In this document: in pieces, positions 8,822 to 17,703 of the stretch
Layout of the letters: each line of letters starts with the position of its first letter
Numbering within the stretch: the stretch's first letter is position 1
Source: an uncultured Eggerthellaceae bacterium
GTDB taxonomy: Bacteria > Actinomycetota > Coriobacteriia > Coriobacteriales > Eggerthellaceae
Direction: 5' to 3'
NCBI GenBank assembly: GCA_910577495.1
Contig: CAJTML010000001.1
Location: forward strand, 48,292-102,077
Length of the DNA: 53,786 bases
Made by a program: the position numbers and the translations under genes
Notes under the pieces: model-generated
Seen by the model: the letters and a program-made list of their open reading frames with translations, nothing else
Told to the model about the DNA's origin: nothing
Databases searched by the model: none

Positions 8822-8892
8822 AGCACTTCTGAAGGATTGCGAAAGATATTCATAAGAGTAGCTTTGCCTGTGTTGTGAGGGGATAAAACCCG

Positions 8893-8898
8893 TATAAT
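8893..8898 (+). promoter_or_regulatory. Probable -10 element for the 178-aa membrane protein gene
   Basis: A consensus TATAAT lies 38 bases before the start codon at 8936. GTGTTG about 17 bases upstream is a weak candidate -35. The gene also has a strong AAAGGAG ribosome site. Evidence is a motif match only. Confidence 0.5.
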
Positions 8899-8935
8899 AT
8901 TTGCAGGTATTGTCCATCGATTAAAGGAGATCACC

Positions 8936-9472
8936 ATGACTGATCAACCGCAGCAGGTACCACAACCTGAACAACCTGCACAACCGGTACAGCCCGCACA
9001 ACCTGTGCAGCCGCAAGCGCAATATACGCCTCCCACGTATGCGGCGCCTGCGCCTGCTCAGGAAGCACCTGCTCAGCCTGTTGTTGAACCAGCAGTTGCA
9101 CCGCAACCGCAAGCTGCTCCGACCTATGCTGCACCGCAACAGCCCTACGCTCAGCCTCAGGCCGCTCCGCAGCAGCCGTATGCGCAGCCGACCTATGCGG
9201 CTCCTACGTATGCAGCCCCTGGTGGTCAGGTATACGCAATGACTGAGAATGATCGCACGCTTCGCCTGATTGCCTTCATCTTCTGCATCATCGTGTTGGT
9301 TTGCACGTGCTGGGCAGTCATTCCGCTTGCTTGGATGATTCCGATGACCGTACACACGTGGGGAATTTACAAGGGAACCAAAGCAAATAGCGTCGCCTTT
9401 GGCGTTTGCATGCTGATTTTCTTCAGTCTTGTATCTGGCATTTTGCTGCTGGTATCCAAAAAAGAGGCATAA
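8936..9472 (+). CDS. Small membrane protein with Pro/Gln/Ala/Tyr-rich N-terminal domain
   Basis: A 178-residue protein of unknown function. Residues 1-100 are a low-complexity tract of Pro, Gln, Ala and Tyr with recurring QPYAQP and PTYAAP units, predicted disordered. Residues ~105-175 hold two hydrophobic helices (LIAFIFCIIVLVCTCWAVI and VCMLIFFSLVSGILLLV) around a short basic loop, ending in KKEA. The arrangement, a disordered tail plus a two-helix hairpin, resembles TM2/DUF4190-like accessory proteins, but no family is certain. The strong AAAGGAG site and a TATAAT upstream suggest good expression. Confidence 0.8.
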   Translation: MTDQPQQVPQPEQPAQPVQPAQPVQPQAQYTPPTYAAPAPAQEAPAQPVVEPAVAPQPQAAPTYAAPQQPYAQPQAAPQQPYAQPTYAAPTYAAPGGQVYAMTENDRTLRLIAFIFCIIVLVCTCWAVIPLAWMIPMTVHTWGIYKGTKANSVAFGVCMLIFFSLVSGILLLVSKKEA

Positions 9473-9505
9473 AGTCAAAACCGCATAAAGGAGTTTTCAC
9501 GCATC

Positions 9506-10363
9506 ATGCTTACCATTGGCTGTCATCTTTCTTGTTCAAAGGGATACGCGAACATGGCGCGTGAAGCTGCCTCAATTGACGGTAATACGTTTCAGTTCTT
9601 TACGCGCAATCCCCGTGGAGGTAAAGCAAAGGCGCTTGATCCAAACGACTTGGACGCTTATGACGTCTTGGCAGCCGAAGCGGGGATTACGCGCATTTTG
9701 GCACATGCGCCCTATACTTTAAATCCTGCCTCAAACAAAGAGCAGACGCGCGAATTCGCCCTCATGACCTTGGCTGATGACCTTGCACGTATGGAGGTAG
9801 CAACGCCTGGCCAGCTCTACAACATGCATCCCGGTTCGCACGTTGGTCAGGGCAGTGAAGTGGGAATTCAGCTGATTGCCGATACGCTCAACCAGGTGCT
9901 TACGCCTGATATGACTACCACACTGTTGCTGGAGACGATGGCTGGTAAGGGAAGCGAAGTTGGTGGCACCTTCGAAGAACTTGCGGCCATCATTGAGCGC
10001 ATTGACCTGGACGAACACGTGGGTGTGTGCCTGGATACGTGTCATATTTGGGATGGCGGTTATGACATCGTAGAAGATTTAGACGGCGTGCTAGATGAGT
10101 TCGACCGCGTCATTGGGCTTGACCGCCTTCGCGCCATTCATCTCAATGACAGCTTAAACCCGCGTGCCTCGCACAAAGACCGCCATGCTCGCATCGGCGA
10201 GGGGCACATTGGTTTTGATGCGCTTGCGGCCGTAACCATGCACCCCAAACTGGCGCACTTGCCCTTCTATCTGGAAACGCCGCAAGATGACCTGTCGGGC
10301 TACGCCCAAGAAATCGCCGCCCTTCGCGCCTGTGACAAAGGGTCACATCAAATGTCACATTAA
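9506..10363 (+). CDS. nfo: Endonuclease IV (AP endonuclease), catalytic copy
   Basis: A 285-residue TIM-barrel enzyme of base-excision repair that cuts the phosphodiester 5' to abasic sites. All metal ligands known from E. coli Nfo are present: His67 (HAPY), His108 (MHPG), Glu143 (LETMAG), Asp177 and His180 (DTCH), His212 (HLNDS), Asp225 and His227 (DRH), Glu257 (ETP). The start follows AAAGGAG with a slightly long spacer. A second, related gene lies 181 bp downstream. Length matches the family (about 280). Confidence 0.93.
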   Translation: MLTIGCHLSCSKGYANMAREAASIDGNTFQFFTRNPRGGKAKALDPNDLDAYDVLAAEAGITRILAHAPYTLNPASNKEQTREFALMTLADDLARMEVATPGQLYNMHPGSHVGQGSEVGIQLIADTLNQVLTPDMTTTLLLETMAGKGSEVGGTFEELAAIIERIDLDEHVGVCLDTCHIWDGGYDIVEDLDGVLDEFDRVIGLDRLRAIHLNDSLNPRASHKDRHARIGEGHIGFDALAAVTMHPKLAHLPFYLETPQDDLSGYAQEIAALRACDKGSHQMSH

Positions 10364-10544
10364 TCAGCCGAAGGTGCGTGGTCGTGCACCGCGATTTTTT
10401 TGCAACCTTGCTTCGCAAACTGGTTTCGTAATCAATTCTTTGCAACTTGTTAACGCACGCATGACCAAAGCGCGTGGCCTTGATTGCGGGTGCGACGACG
10501 CTTCTATACTCCTTTTCAAATGGCATTTTTGGAAAGGACGAATC

Positions 10545-11381
10545 ATGTTAACCATCGGATGTCATATGTCGGAAAAAGAGGGCTATCTGGCCATGGCGCT
10601 GGAGGCGGAGTCGCTCAACGCAAACACCCTCCAGTTTTTTACGCGCAATCCCCGCGGAGGCCATGCGAAAAAGCTTGACCCGCAGGATTTGGGCGCGTTT
10701 ATTGAATACGCTGATGAGCACCACATTCATCCCATCGTTGGCTATGCTTCCTACACGATGAACCTGGCTGCCAAGGATCAAAAGGAGCGCGATTATGCGC
10801 GCATGATCTTCGCAGAAGATGTGGCGCGTATGGAAGAAACCCCTCATCAGCTCTACGCCATGCATTGCGGAAGCGCGGTTGGGCAAGACGCGGACAAGGC
10901 CATAACCGATCTGGCACAGGCTATCAACGCAACGCTGACCCCCTCGCAAACAACCAAAGTGGTGCTTATGGTCATGCCTGGTCGCGGTACTGAAATTGGC
11001 GCAACCTTTGAGCAGATGCAGGCTATTTTGCAGCAGGTAACGCTGGCTGATCATGTGGCGGTTGGGCTGGACACGTGCGCTTTGTGGAGCGCTGGCTATG
11101 ACATCGTGCACGACCTGGACGGCGTGCTGGATTCTTTCGACAAAATCATCGGACTTGATCGTGTAGCCATGGTGCACCTAAACGATAGCGAATACGATCT
11201 TGGCGCTCACGAAGGCCGTCACGCAGCCATTGGTTCGGGCAAAATCGGGTTCGACGCGCTGGCCGCTGTCATGAACCATCCGAAGCTGGCGAAGCTGCCG
11301 TTCATCATCGAAGAGCCGCACGGAACGTTGGCGGAATACAAAAAAGACATCGCCGATTTCCGCGCAGCATACACCGCTTAA
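10545..11381 (+). CDS. Degenerate endonuclease IV paralogue lacking metal ligands
   Basis: A 278-residue protein clearly homologous along its whole length to the preceding Nfo (shared FFTRNPRGG, DLDGVLDSFDK-like and KIGFDALAAV segments). At the zinc sites several ligands are replaced: H67 becomes Tyr67 (GYASY), E143 becomes Met142 (VLMVMPG), H180 becomes Ala179 (DTCAL), and D225 becomes Gly224 (EGRH). His107, Asp176, His211, His226 and Glu256 remain. The trinuclear zinc centre cannot form as in E. coli Nfo, so normal AP endonuclease activity is unlikely. The frame is intact and has its own AAAGGA ribosome site, so it looks maintained, not decaying. ATG 10545 fits the paralogue; an upstream extension to 10287 is rejected. 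Confidence 0.88.
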   Translation: MLTIGCHMSEKEGYLAMALEAESLNANTLQFFTRNPRGGHAKKLDPQDLGAFIEYADEHHIHPIVGYASYTMNLAAKDQKERDYARMIFAEDVARMEETPHQLYAMHCGSAVGQDADKAITDLAQAINATLTPSQTTKVVLMVMPGRGTEIGATFEQMQAILQQVTLADHVAVGLDTCALWSAGYDIVHDLDGVLDSFDKIIGLDRVAMVHLNDSEYDLGAHEGRHAAIGSGKIGFDALAAVMNHPKLAKLPFIIEEPHGTLAEYKKDIADFRAAYTA

Positions 11382-11423
11382 CAGGCGAAACAGGCGCCGC
11401 ATTCCACGAGATGGTAACGGTGC

Positions 11424-11441
11424 ATACACCATCTGGTGTAT
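11424..11441. promoter_or_regulatory. 18-bp perfect palindrome upstream of htrA
   Basis: ATACACCA-TC-TGGTGTAT is an inverted repeat with eight-base arms and a two-base centre, 144 bases before the htrA start codon. It lacks a following T-run, so it is more like a dimeric repressor/activator site than a terminator. The binding protein is unknown. Confidence 0.45.
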
Positions 11442-11585
11442 TTCCGTGACGCAACCATGACAATCTTACCCTGCGTTAAAAATGGCGAATGCTGGGTGAT
11501 AACCTGACCCTATGACTTTGGTTATAAGGACTGGCGAAAGGGCGAAACGTTCCTTCGCCACCATGACTATAAGGAGCGTGAACAC

Positions 11586-13091
11586 ATGACCGATATGAAA
11601 GATATGCAGACGGGCGGCGCGCCTGAGCCGCAAAAGCCTGACACCACCGAGCACATCCCGGTGACCCCGGCCGCAACCCCAGCAACCCCGGCACCGACCG
11701 CCGCGCAGCCAGCCGCCGCACAGCCGACCGCACCAGTGCCGCATCATGCACCGGCACCGTCGCCAACTGGCACGGCTCCCATTCCGCCGACGCCGACCGC
11801 GCAGACCTACAGCATGCCGCATCAGAACACCTATCAAAGCACGACTGGCGGCCCGACTGCTCCGGTAGTGAACCCGCAGCACGTACACACGCACGAGAAG
11901 AAGCGTGGCGGCACGGGCAAGACGTTCTGGCTAGGTTTTGCGGGCGCGGCAGTTGCTTGCGCTGTTGGCCTGGGCTGCTTTGGCATTTGGCAGGCAAACG
12001 TGGGCAATGCTCCGTCAACGGATTCGCAGACGCCGACCATTTCGCAAAACAAGTCGGGCTCTACGGCCATTACCCAAAAAGCAGAAACGCTGCCTGAGGA
12101 AGTTGCGCAGAAGTGCTTGCCGTCCGTGGTAGCTATCGATGTGTACACAGCTGACACCTCAGGCATGGGCATGTTTGGCGCTGCAACGGGCTCTGGTGAG
12201 CTCATTGCTTCTTCCCTTGGTTCAGGCGTGGTGTTGACTGAGGACGGTTATATCGTCACGAACAATCACGTTATTGACGGCGCTGATGCAGTGACTGTCA
12301 CCGTTGAGGGCAACCAATACGACGCGGACATCGTAGGTACTGACCCCAGCTCTGACCTGGCAGTATTGAAGGCTCGCGACGCAAGTGGCCTCACGCCGAT
12401 GGATATTGGTGACTCTGACAATCTGATTATTGGCGAATGGGTCATGTCAATTGGTAGCCCGTTTGGCCTGGAGCAGTCGGTTGCAACTGGTATCGTTTCT
12501 GCAACCAGCCGCTCGCAGATTATGCCTGCTTCAACCGACCAGTATGGCAATGCCACGGGTGAGACTTCGGTCTATGCCAACATGATTCAGACCGACGCTG
12601 CTATTAACCCGGGCAACTCGGGTGGCGCTCTGGTGAACTCTGAAGGCGCACTCATCGGCATCAATACGCTGATCACGTCATACTCTGGCAACTATTCAGG
12701 CGTTGGTTTCGCCATCCCGGTTAACTACGCTGTAAACATTGCTCAGCAGATCATGGACGGCAAGACCCCGACGCATGCGCAACTGGGCGTGTCGCTCTCA
12801 ACGGTTACTCCGCAGATCGCACAGCGCTACGGCCTGACCACTGACTCAGGTGCCTACATTGCAGCCGTAAGCCCTGATTCAGGTGCTGCCGCAGCTGGCC
12901 TTGAGGCAGGCGACATCGTTACCAAGTTTGACGATCGCGACGTAACCTCAGCTGACGACCTCATGCTTGACGTTCGCGGCAAGAACCCTGGCGACACCGT
13001 GGTGCTGCAAGTGAACCGCAATGGTGAGACCAGTGATGTCGAAGTAACGCTTGGCTCTGACGAGGCTTCACAGCAGGCGGCTCAGCGCTAA
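11586..13091 (+). CDS. htrA: HtrA/DegP-type membrane-anchored serine protease with PDZ domain
   Basis: A 501-residue envelope quality-control protease. Residues 1-105 are a Pro/Ala/Thr-rich cytoplasmic tail. A transmembrane anchor follows (TFWLGFAGAAVACAVGLGCF, about 113-132), then an extracellular trypsin-like domain with triad His228 (TNNHV), Asp257 (SSDLAV) and Ser345 (GNSGG). A single C-terminal PDZ domain (about 400-490) follows. Single-PDZ, N-terminally anchored HtrA is the usual Gram-positive form. ATG 11586 has AAGGAG upstream. The enzyme would degrade or refold damaged exported proteins. Transcription probably ends at the hairpin at 13147. Confidence 0.93.
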   Translation: MTDMKDMQTGGAPEPQKPDTTEHIPVTPAATPATPAPTAAQPAAAQPTAPVPHHAPAPSPTGTAPIPPTPTAQTYSMPHQNTYQSTTGGPTAPVVNPQHVHTHEKKRGGTGKTFWLGFAGAAVACAVGLGCFGIWQANVGNAPSTDSQTPTISQNKSGSTAITQKAETLPEEVAQKCLPSVVAIDVYTADTSGMGMFGAATGSGELIASSLGSGVVLTEDGYIVTNNHVIDGADAVTVTVEGNQYDADIVGTDPSSDLAVLKARDASGLTPMDIGDSDNLIIGEWVMSIGSPFGLEQSVATGIVSATSRSQIMPASTDQYGNATGETSVYANMIQTDAAINPGNSGGALVNSEGALIGINTLITSYSGNYSGVGFAIPVNYAVNIAQQIMDGKTPTHAQLGVSLSTVTPQIAQRYGLTTDSGAYIAAVSPDSGAAAAGLEAGDIVTKFDDRDVTSADDLMLDVRGKNPGDTVVLQVNRNGETSDVEVTLGSDEASQQAAQR

Positions 13092-13146
13092 GGTTAATCT
13101 TGCGAAGGTTCGCATTCCGCGACTTAGCCTAACGAGCTCTTGACCG

Positions 13147-13182
13147 AGAGGCAGTCCCTTACGCAGGGATTGCCTCTTGCTT
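13147..13182 (+). terminator. Rho-independent terminator after htrA
   Basis: Arms 13147-13159 (AGAGGCAGTCCCT) and 13165-13177 (AGGGATTGCCTCT) pair over 13 bases with one G-T pair and a five-base loop. A short, imperfect T-rich tail (TTGCTTTG) follows. Confidence 0.7.
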
Positions 13183-13294
13183 TGTCTATTGCATGAAAAC
13201 GCCTTAGTGTGGCGGCTTTTAGGTGCGTAAGGCATCGGTATTCTAGTACCATAAGCAGAGATAAAGTATGCCAGTGTATGGAGAGGATGGATCT

Positions 13295-14011
13295 ATGTCC
13301 GACGACTACCAGTACAAGCGTGTGTTGCTCAAGCTTTCAGGTGAAGCACTTGCCGGAGATCTTGGCTATGGTATTGACCCGAAAGTTGTTGATGATCTGG
13401 CCGAACAGATTGCTGAAATCGTAAACAACGGAGTTCAGCTGGCCGTTGTAGTCGGTGGCGGCAACATCTTCCGTGGACTGGCCGGTTCTGCTGAGGGTAT
13501 GGATCGTGCGCAGGCTGACTATATTGGTATGCTTGCAACGGTTATGAACGCGCTTGCATTGCAGGATTCGTTTGAGCGCCATGGCATCTATTCGCGCGTG
13601 CAGAGCGCAATCAACATGCAAGAGGTTTCAGAGCCCTACATTCGCCGCCGCGCTATTCGCCATCTTGAAAAGGGTCGCGTGGTTATTTTGGCTGCTGGCA
13701 CGGGCAATCCGTACTTCACCACTGACACCACTGCAGCGCTTCGTGCGTGCGAGTTAGACGTGGATGTCCTCATGAAGGCAACCAAGGTTGATGGTGTGTA
13801 TGATTCTGATCCGAAGCTCAATCCTGATGCGAAGCGCTATGATCGCATCAGCTACATGGATGTGCTTTCGCAAGGTCTGCACGTAATGGATTCTACGGCT
13901 ACGTCGCTTTGTATGGACAATAACCTGCCTATGATCGTCTTCGACCTGACCGAAAAGGGTAACATTTCGCGTGCATTAAAAGGCGAATCAGTAGGAACCA
14001 CGGTAGAATAA
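13295..14011 (+). CDS. pyrH: Uridylate kinase (UMP kinase)
   Basis: A 238-residue cytoplasmic amino-acid-kinase-fold enzyme phosphorylating UMP to UDP for pyrimidine nucleotide supply. Diagnostic segments are KRVLLKLSGEAL at the N-terminus, VVGGGNIFRG (phosphate binding), AAGTGNPYFTTDT and MKATKVDGVYDSDP. ATG 13295 is preferred because GGAGAGG lies upstream and the length matches the family; an ATG at 13268 would add nine atypical residues. First gene of a conserved translation and envelope run. Confidence 0.95.
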   Translation: MSDDYQYKRVLLKLSGEALAGDLGYGIDPKVVDDLAEQIAEIVNNGVQLAVVVGGGNIFRGLAGSAEGMDRAQADYIGMLATVMNALALQDSFERHGIYSRVQSAINMQEVSEPYIRRRAIRHLEKGRVVILAAGTGNPYFTTDTTAALRACELDVDVLMKATKVDGVYDSDPKLNPDAKRYDRISYMDVLSQGLHVMDSTATSLCMDNNLPMIVFDLTEKGNISRALKGESVGTTVE

Positions 14012-14074
14012 CGGTACGTATTTTTGTCAGATTTTGAGCAGAAGCGCCAGAATCAAAAGGGAAGGAACCTATCT

Positions 14075-14632
14075 ATGGTTGACGAAATTATGCTGAACGC
14101 AGAGGAGCGTATGCAAAAGGCACTTTCCTCACTTGGTGAGGCGTTTTTCTCAGTGCGCACGGGTCGCGCAAACGCAATGGTGCTGGATCGTATTCGCGTT
14201 GATTACTATGGAGCACCCACGCCGGTTAACCAATTGGCGGGCGTGAAGACCCCGGATGCGCACCTGTTGGTTATTGAGCCGTGGGACAAGGGCTCGCTTG
14301 GTGCTATTGAGCACGCAATTTTAGAGAGTGATCTGGGTATTACGCCGACCAATGACGGCTCGGTTATTCGCCTTGCATTCCCGACGCTGACCGAAGAGCG
14401 TCGTCGTGAGCTGGTAAAACAGTGCAAGACCTATGCTGAAGAGGCTCGCGTGGCAGTGCGTAATGCGCGTCGTGATGCCAATACTGCTGTTGAGCGCGCG
14501 GTCAAAAACGACGGCTTGCCTGAGGATGATCAGCGTCGTGCTGAGGCAGAAATTCAGAAGCTTACTGATAAGTATGTTGCGCAGGTTGAAGAGCTCTTTA
14601 AGAAAAAAGAAGCTGAGGTCATGGAGATCTAA
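14075..14632 (+). CDS. frr: Ribosome recycling factor
   Basis: A 185-residue protein that, with EF-G, splits the post-termination ribosome. Typical RRF segments are RTGRANAMVLDRIRVDYYG, APTPVNQLAGV, LGITPTNDGSVIRLAFP and ERRRELVKQCK. The start at 14075 follows AAGGGAAGGA and gives the normal 185-residue length; a TTG-initiated extension from 14024 is rejected. It sits 63 bases after pyrH. Confidence 0.96.
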   Translation: MVDEIMLNAEERMQKALSSLGEAFFSVRTGRANAMVLDRIRVDYYGAPTPVNQLAGVKTPDAHLLVIEPWDKGSLGAIEHAILESDLGITPTNDGSVIRLAFPTLTEERRRELVKQCKTYAEEARVAVRNARRDANTAVERAVKNDGLPEDDQRRAEAEIQKLTDKYVAQVEELFKKKEAEVMEI

Positions 14633-14662
14633 ATCAACGCGCGCGATGATTTTAGTTGAGTA

Positions 14663-15442
14663 ATGAATAAGCCGCTTGATTACATATTCCCCAATCCGCC
14701 AGCCGGGCTTGACCCGACTGCGTTGGATCTTGCGCGTATCCCCGAGTCGGTTGCCGTCATCATGGACGGCAACGGCCGGTGGGCGAAGAAGCGTGCACTC
14801 AACCGTTTGAAGGGGCATAAAGCGGGAATTGAAGCGGTGCGAGAAACGATTCGCTGTGCCTCTGACCTGGGTGTTCGCTATCTAACGATCTATTCGTTTT
14901 CCACGGAAAACTGGAAGCGCCCCCAAGAAGAGGTTATCGGTCTGATGGATTTGTTCGCCAAGACTATGCTTGCTGAGGTAGATGGCCTCCATGAAGAGCA
15001 TGTGTGCGTGCGAACCATCGGAGATTTGTCGCTGTTGCCGCAAGAGACACGTGATGCGTTTGATGAAGCATGGGAGAAGACGCGCAACAACGACGGCATG
15101 ACGCTTGTCGTGGCGGTTAACTATGGTGGCCGCCAAGAGATCTTGCGCGCCTGCCAGGCCTGCATGGATCGTGCGGTGCTGCAGGCAGAAGCGGGGCATG
15201 AGATCCCTGCTGTGGATGAAGCGCTTTTCGAAGAAGGCCTCTATACCTTTGGCATGCCCGATCCTGACCTGGTCATTCGCACTTCAGGAGAGATGCGCAT
15301 TTCCAATTTCTTGCTCTGGCAAATTGCCTACTCCGAGTTTGTCTGCTCGGATGCGCTCTGGCCGGATTTTAATCGCTACACGTTTTTGGAGTGCTTGTTG
15401 GAATACCAAGGCCGCGACCGAAGGTTCGGGGCGGTGAAGTAG
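14663..15442 (+). CDS. uppS: Isoprenyl transferase (undecaprenyl diphosphate synthase)
   Basis: A 259-residue cis-prenyltransferase making the lipid carrier for cell-wall precursors. It has the MDGNGRWAKKR pyrophosphate-binding motif, the SFSTENWKRP segment, and the C-terminal DLVIRTSGEMRISNFLLWQ and EFVCSDALWPDF motifs. It uses the C5 units supplied by the MEP genes in the same run (dxr, ispG). The ribosome site is weak (TTTAGTTGAGTA). It is followed after one base by cdsA. Confidence 0.95.
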   Translation: MNKPLDYIFPNPPAGLDPTALDLARIPESVAVIMDGNGRWAKKRALNRLKGHKAGIEAVRETIRCASDLGVRYLTIYSFSTENWKRPQEEVIGLMDLFAKTMLAEVDGLHEEHVCVRTIGDLSLLPQETRDAFDEAWEKTRNNDGMTLVVAVNYGGRQEILRACQACMDRAVLQAEAGHEIPAVDEALFEEGLYTFGMPDPDLVIRTSGEMRISNFLLWQIAYSEFVCSDALWPDFNRYTFLECLLEYQGRDRRFGAVK

Positions 15443-15443
15443 G

Positions 15444-16340
15444 GTGGACGAGCAAGAACGTACACGTGGTCAGAAGATTAAGCAGACCGTCCAGAGTAAG
15501 ACGCCGCAGAAACTGCGCAACCCAACTGATTTGCAGGTGCGGTTTCGCACGGGCTTTGTCTATGTCACGCTTTCGGTGTTATGCCTGATCATTAACGACT
15601 GGACGACGCTGGCGTTGCTGATGCTGACGGCTGGCATTACGGCGGGCGAATTCTATTACATGCTGCGCTCAGACGCGAAGCTGCCCAATGAGACGCTGGG
15701 CATTATTGCTGCGGTGCTCTATCCGGTCGGCGTCTTTTTCTTTGGGCTTTTGGGCACCATGATGGTAACGCTCGTGCTGCTGCTGGCGCTGATTGTCTGG
15801 TACGTCTTTTGGCAGCGCGCACGTATTCCTGACGTGGGCGTGAGCTTTTTTGGCGCCGCCTATTGCGGTATGTTGCTGAGCGGCATTTTGGTAATTCGCA
15901 TGGCGCTTCCCGACCCATGGGGTGGCGTATTGGTGTTGCTGCTGTTCTTGAGCGTATGGGGCAATGATTCGTTCGCCTATTTGATTGGGTCGAAGTTTGG
16001 CAAGCACAAGCTGGCTCCCCGTACGTCTCCGAAGAAAAGCTGGGAAGGCTTTTTGGCGGGCCTCGTTGCCTCCATGCTCTTTTGGTGCGCGATGTCATTT
16101 GTTCCCGGCGTCACTATGCCTATCCCGATGGCAATCGTTTTTGGCCTCATCAGTGGGCTGATGGGTGTTTTGGGAGATTTGGCAGAAAGCCGCATTAAGC
16201 GTAATTCTGGCTTTAAGGACTCGGGTACCATCATGCCAGGTCATGGTGGACTTTTAGACCGGTGTGACTCCTTGTTTTTGGTGTCTGTTACCGCGGCTAT
16301 CTTGCTGATTGGCGGCGGTTGTATCCCCTTCGTGGGTTAG
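15444..16340 (+). CDS. cdsA: Phosphatidate cytidylyltransferase
   Basis: A 298-residue multi-span membrane enzyme producing CDP-diacylglycerol from phosphatidate and CTP. After a ~45-residue polar tail come about eight hydrophobic helices and the family signature near the C-terminus (GDLAESRIKRNSGFKDSG then MPGHGGLLDRCDS). GTG 15444 is one base past the uppS stop, consistent with coupled translation. Length is slightly above the usual 270-290 because of the tail. Confidence 0.94.
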   Translation: MDEQERTRGQKIKQTVQSKTPQKLRNPTDLQVRFRTGFVYVTLSVLCLIINDWTTLALLMLTAGITAGEFYYMLRSDAKLPNETLGIIAAVLYPVGVFFFGLLGTMMVTLVLLLALIVWYVFWQRARIPDVGVSFFGAAYCGMLLSGILVIRMALPDPWGGVLVLLLFLSVWGNDSFAYLIGSKFGKHKLAPRTSPKKSWEGFLAGLVASMLFWCAMSFVPGVTMPIPMAIVFGLISGLMGVLGDLAESRIKRNSGFKDSGTIMPGHGGLLDRCDSLFLVSVTAAILLIGGGCIPFVG

Positions 16341-16385
16341 ATGTATCTTTTACAAAAGTTTTAGCATATCGCAGGTAGGTGCAAC

Positions 16386-17672
16386 ATGAAGCGTATTGTG
16401 ATTTTAGGTTCAACCGGTTCAATTGGTACGCAAACGCTTGATGTGGTTGCTCAGCATCCCGATCAGCTCCAGGTCATTGGCTTGGCGGCTCATTCGCGCA
16501 TTGATGAGGTGTTTGCGCAGGCGCGCACATTTGGTGTTCGCCATATTGCACTGGGCGACGAGCGCTTGGCGGGAAGTGCACAAGCCGATGAACTTGCGGC
16601 TTGGGTGAGCCAGCGGAGCGCTGCGGGTAATGAGGCGCGCACGTCCTCGCTGTCGTCGGCGCTTGCCTGGGTAGAAGAAGGTCGCGAAGGCACGCTCGGA
16701 TTCGGCTCTGATGCCGTGGTTGAACTGGCACAACTGCCTGAGGCTGACGTCGTGGTCAACGCGCTCGTGGGTGCTGCTGGTTTGCGTGCAAGTTGCGCGG
16801 CGCTTGAGGCGGGTAAGGTGTTGGCACTTGCGAACAAAGAGTCGCTGGTGGTTGGTGGAGATCTCATCATTCCGCTTGCGCGCCAGCTTGATCAGGTGCG
16901 TCGCGCTGACGGTCGCGCGCCTGCGACCGGTCCTGCCGGAGCGCTCATGCCGATTGACTCTGAGCATGGCGCCATTTATCAGTGTCTGTTGGGCGAAGAC
17001 GCCAAAGAGGTTTCAAAGCTGTGGGTGACGGCATCGGGCGGACCGTTTCGCGGTAAGACGCGCGCTGAGCTGACCGACATTACCCCTGCTCAAGCCCTTG
17101 CGCACCCCACATGGAACATGGGCGCGAAGATCTCAATCGACTCCTCCACGCTCATGAATAAAGGGCTTGAGGTTATTGAGGCGCACCATCTCTTCGCCAT
17201 GCCCTATGATCAGATTTCTGTTGTGGTGCAGCCGCAAAGCGCCATCCATTCCATGGTTGAGTTTACCGATGGCTCGGTGATTGCGCATTTGGGCACGACT
17301 GACATGCGCATTCCGATCCAGTTTGCGCTGTCGTATCCTGAACGTTGGGCAGCGCCCGTTGAGCCGCTTGACTTTACCAAGTTGGGTACGCTGCAGTTTG
17401 AGGCGCCTGACACAGACACCTTTAGTGCGCTGGCACTTGCCTATCATGCGGGCGAAGTTGGCGGCACGCTGCCGTGTGTTATGAACGCGGCGAACGAGGT
17501 TGCCGTGGCTGCATTTTTGGCAGAAGAGGGCAGCTATCTGGGGATTGCCGAGTGTGTTCGCGCGGTAATGGAGCTGCATGAAGCGCAAGGTGTGCAGCGG
17601 GTAGAGAGCGTGGCGCAGCTGCAAGAGATTGACGCGTGGGCACGCGAGATGGCGCGACAAAACATTCGCTAA
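16386..17672 (+). CDS. dxr: 1-deoxy-D-xylulose 5-phosphate reductoisomerase
   Basis: A 428-residue enzyme of the MEP isoprenoid pathway converting DXP to 2-C-methyl-D-erythritol 4-phosphate with NADPH. It has the N-terminal Rossmann motif ILGSTGSIGTQTL, the LANKESLVVGG segment, the active-site MPIDSEHGAIYQCL region and TASGGPFRGK. It is ~30 residues longer than usual through an extra acidic segment near residues 60-100. It ends convergent with the esterase gene 31 bp on. In many genomes rseP would follow directly; here three genes intervene. Confidence 0.95.
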   Translation: MKRIVILGSTGSIGTQTLDVVAQHPDQLQVIGLAAHSRIDEVFAQARTFGVRHIALGDERLAGSAQADELAAWVSQRSAAGNEARTSSLSSALAWVEEGREGTLGFGSDAVVELAQLPEADVVVNALVGAAGLRASCAALEAGKVLALANKESLVVGGDLIIPLARQLDQVRRADGRAPATGPAGALMPIDSEHGAIYQCLLGEDAKEVSKLWVTASGGPFRGKTRAELTDITPAQALAHPTWNMGAKISIDSSTLMNKGLEVIEAHHLFAMPYDQISVVVQPQSAIHSMVEFTDGSVIAHLGTTDMRIPIQFALSYPERWAAPVEPLDFTKLGTLQFEAPDTDTFSALALAYHAGEVGGTLPCVMNAANEVAVAAFLAEEGSYLGIAECVRAVMELHEAQGVQRVESVAQLQEIDAWAREMARQNIR

Positions 17673-17703
17673 AACAGCTATGCATTGGCAGTGCGAGTTG
17701 CGG

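Noticed and set aside
8960..9230. Repetitive tract resembling a CRISPR or tandem array
   Set aside because: It is a coding low-complexity region (Pro/Gln/Ala/Tyr codons) with no regular spacer structure.
10331..10347. TGTGAC-AAAGG-GTCACA palindrome as a CRP/FNR-type site
   Set aside because: The spacing differs by one base from the CRP consensus, and it lies inside the 3' end of the first endonuclease IV gene; left as chance unless conserved.
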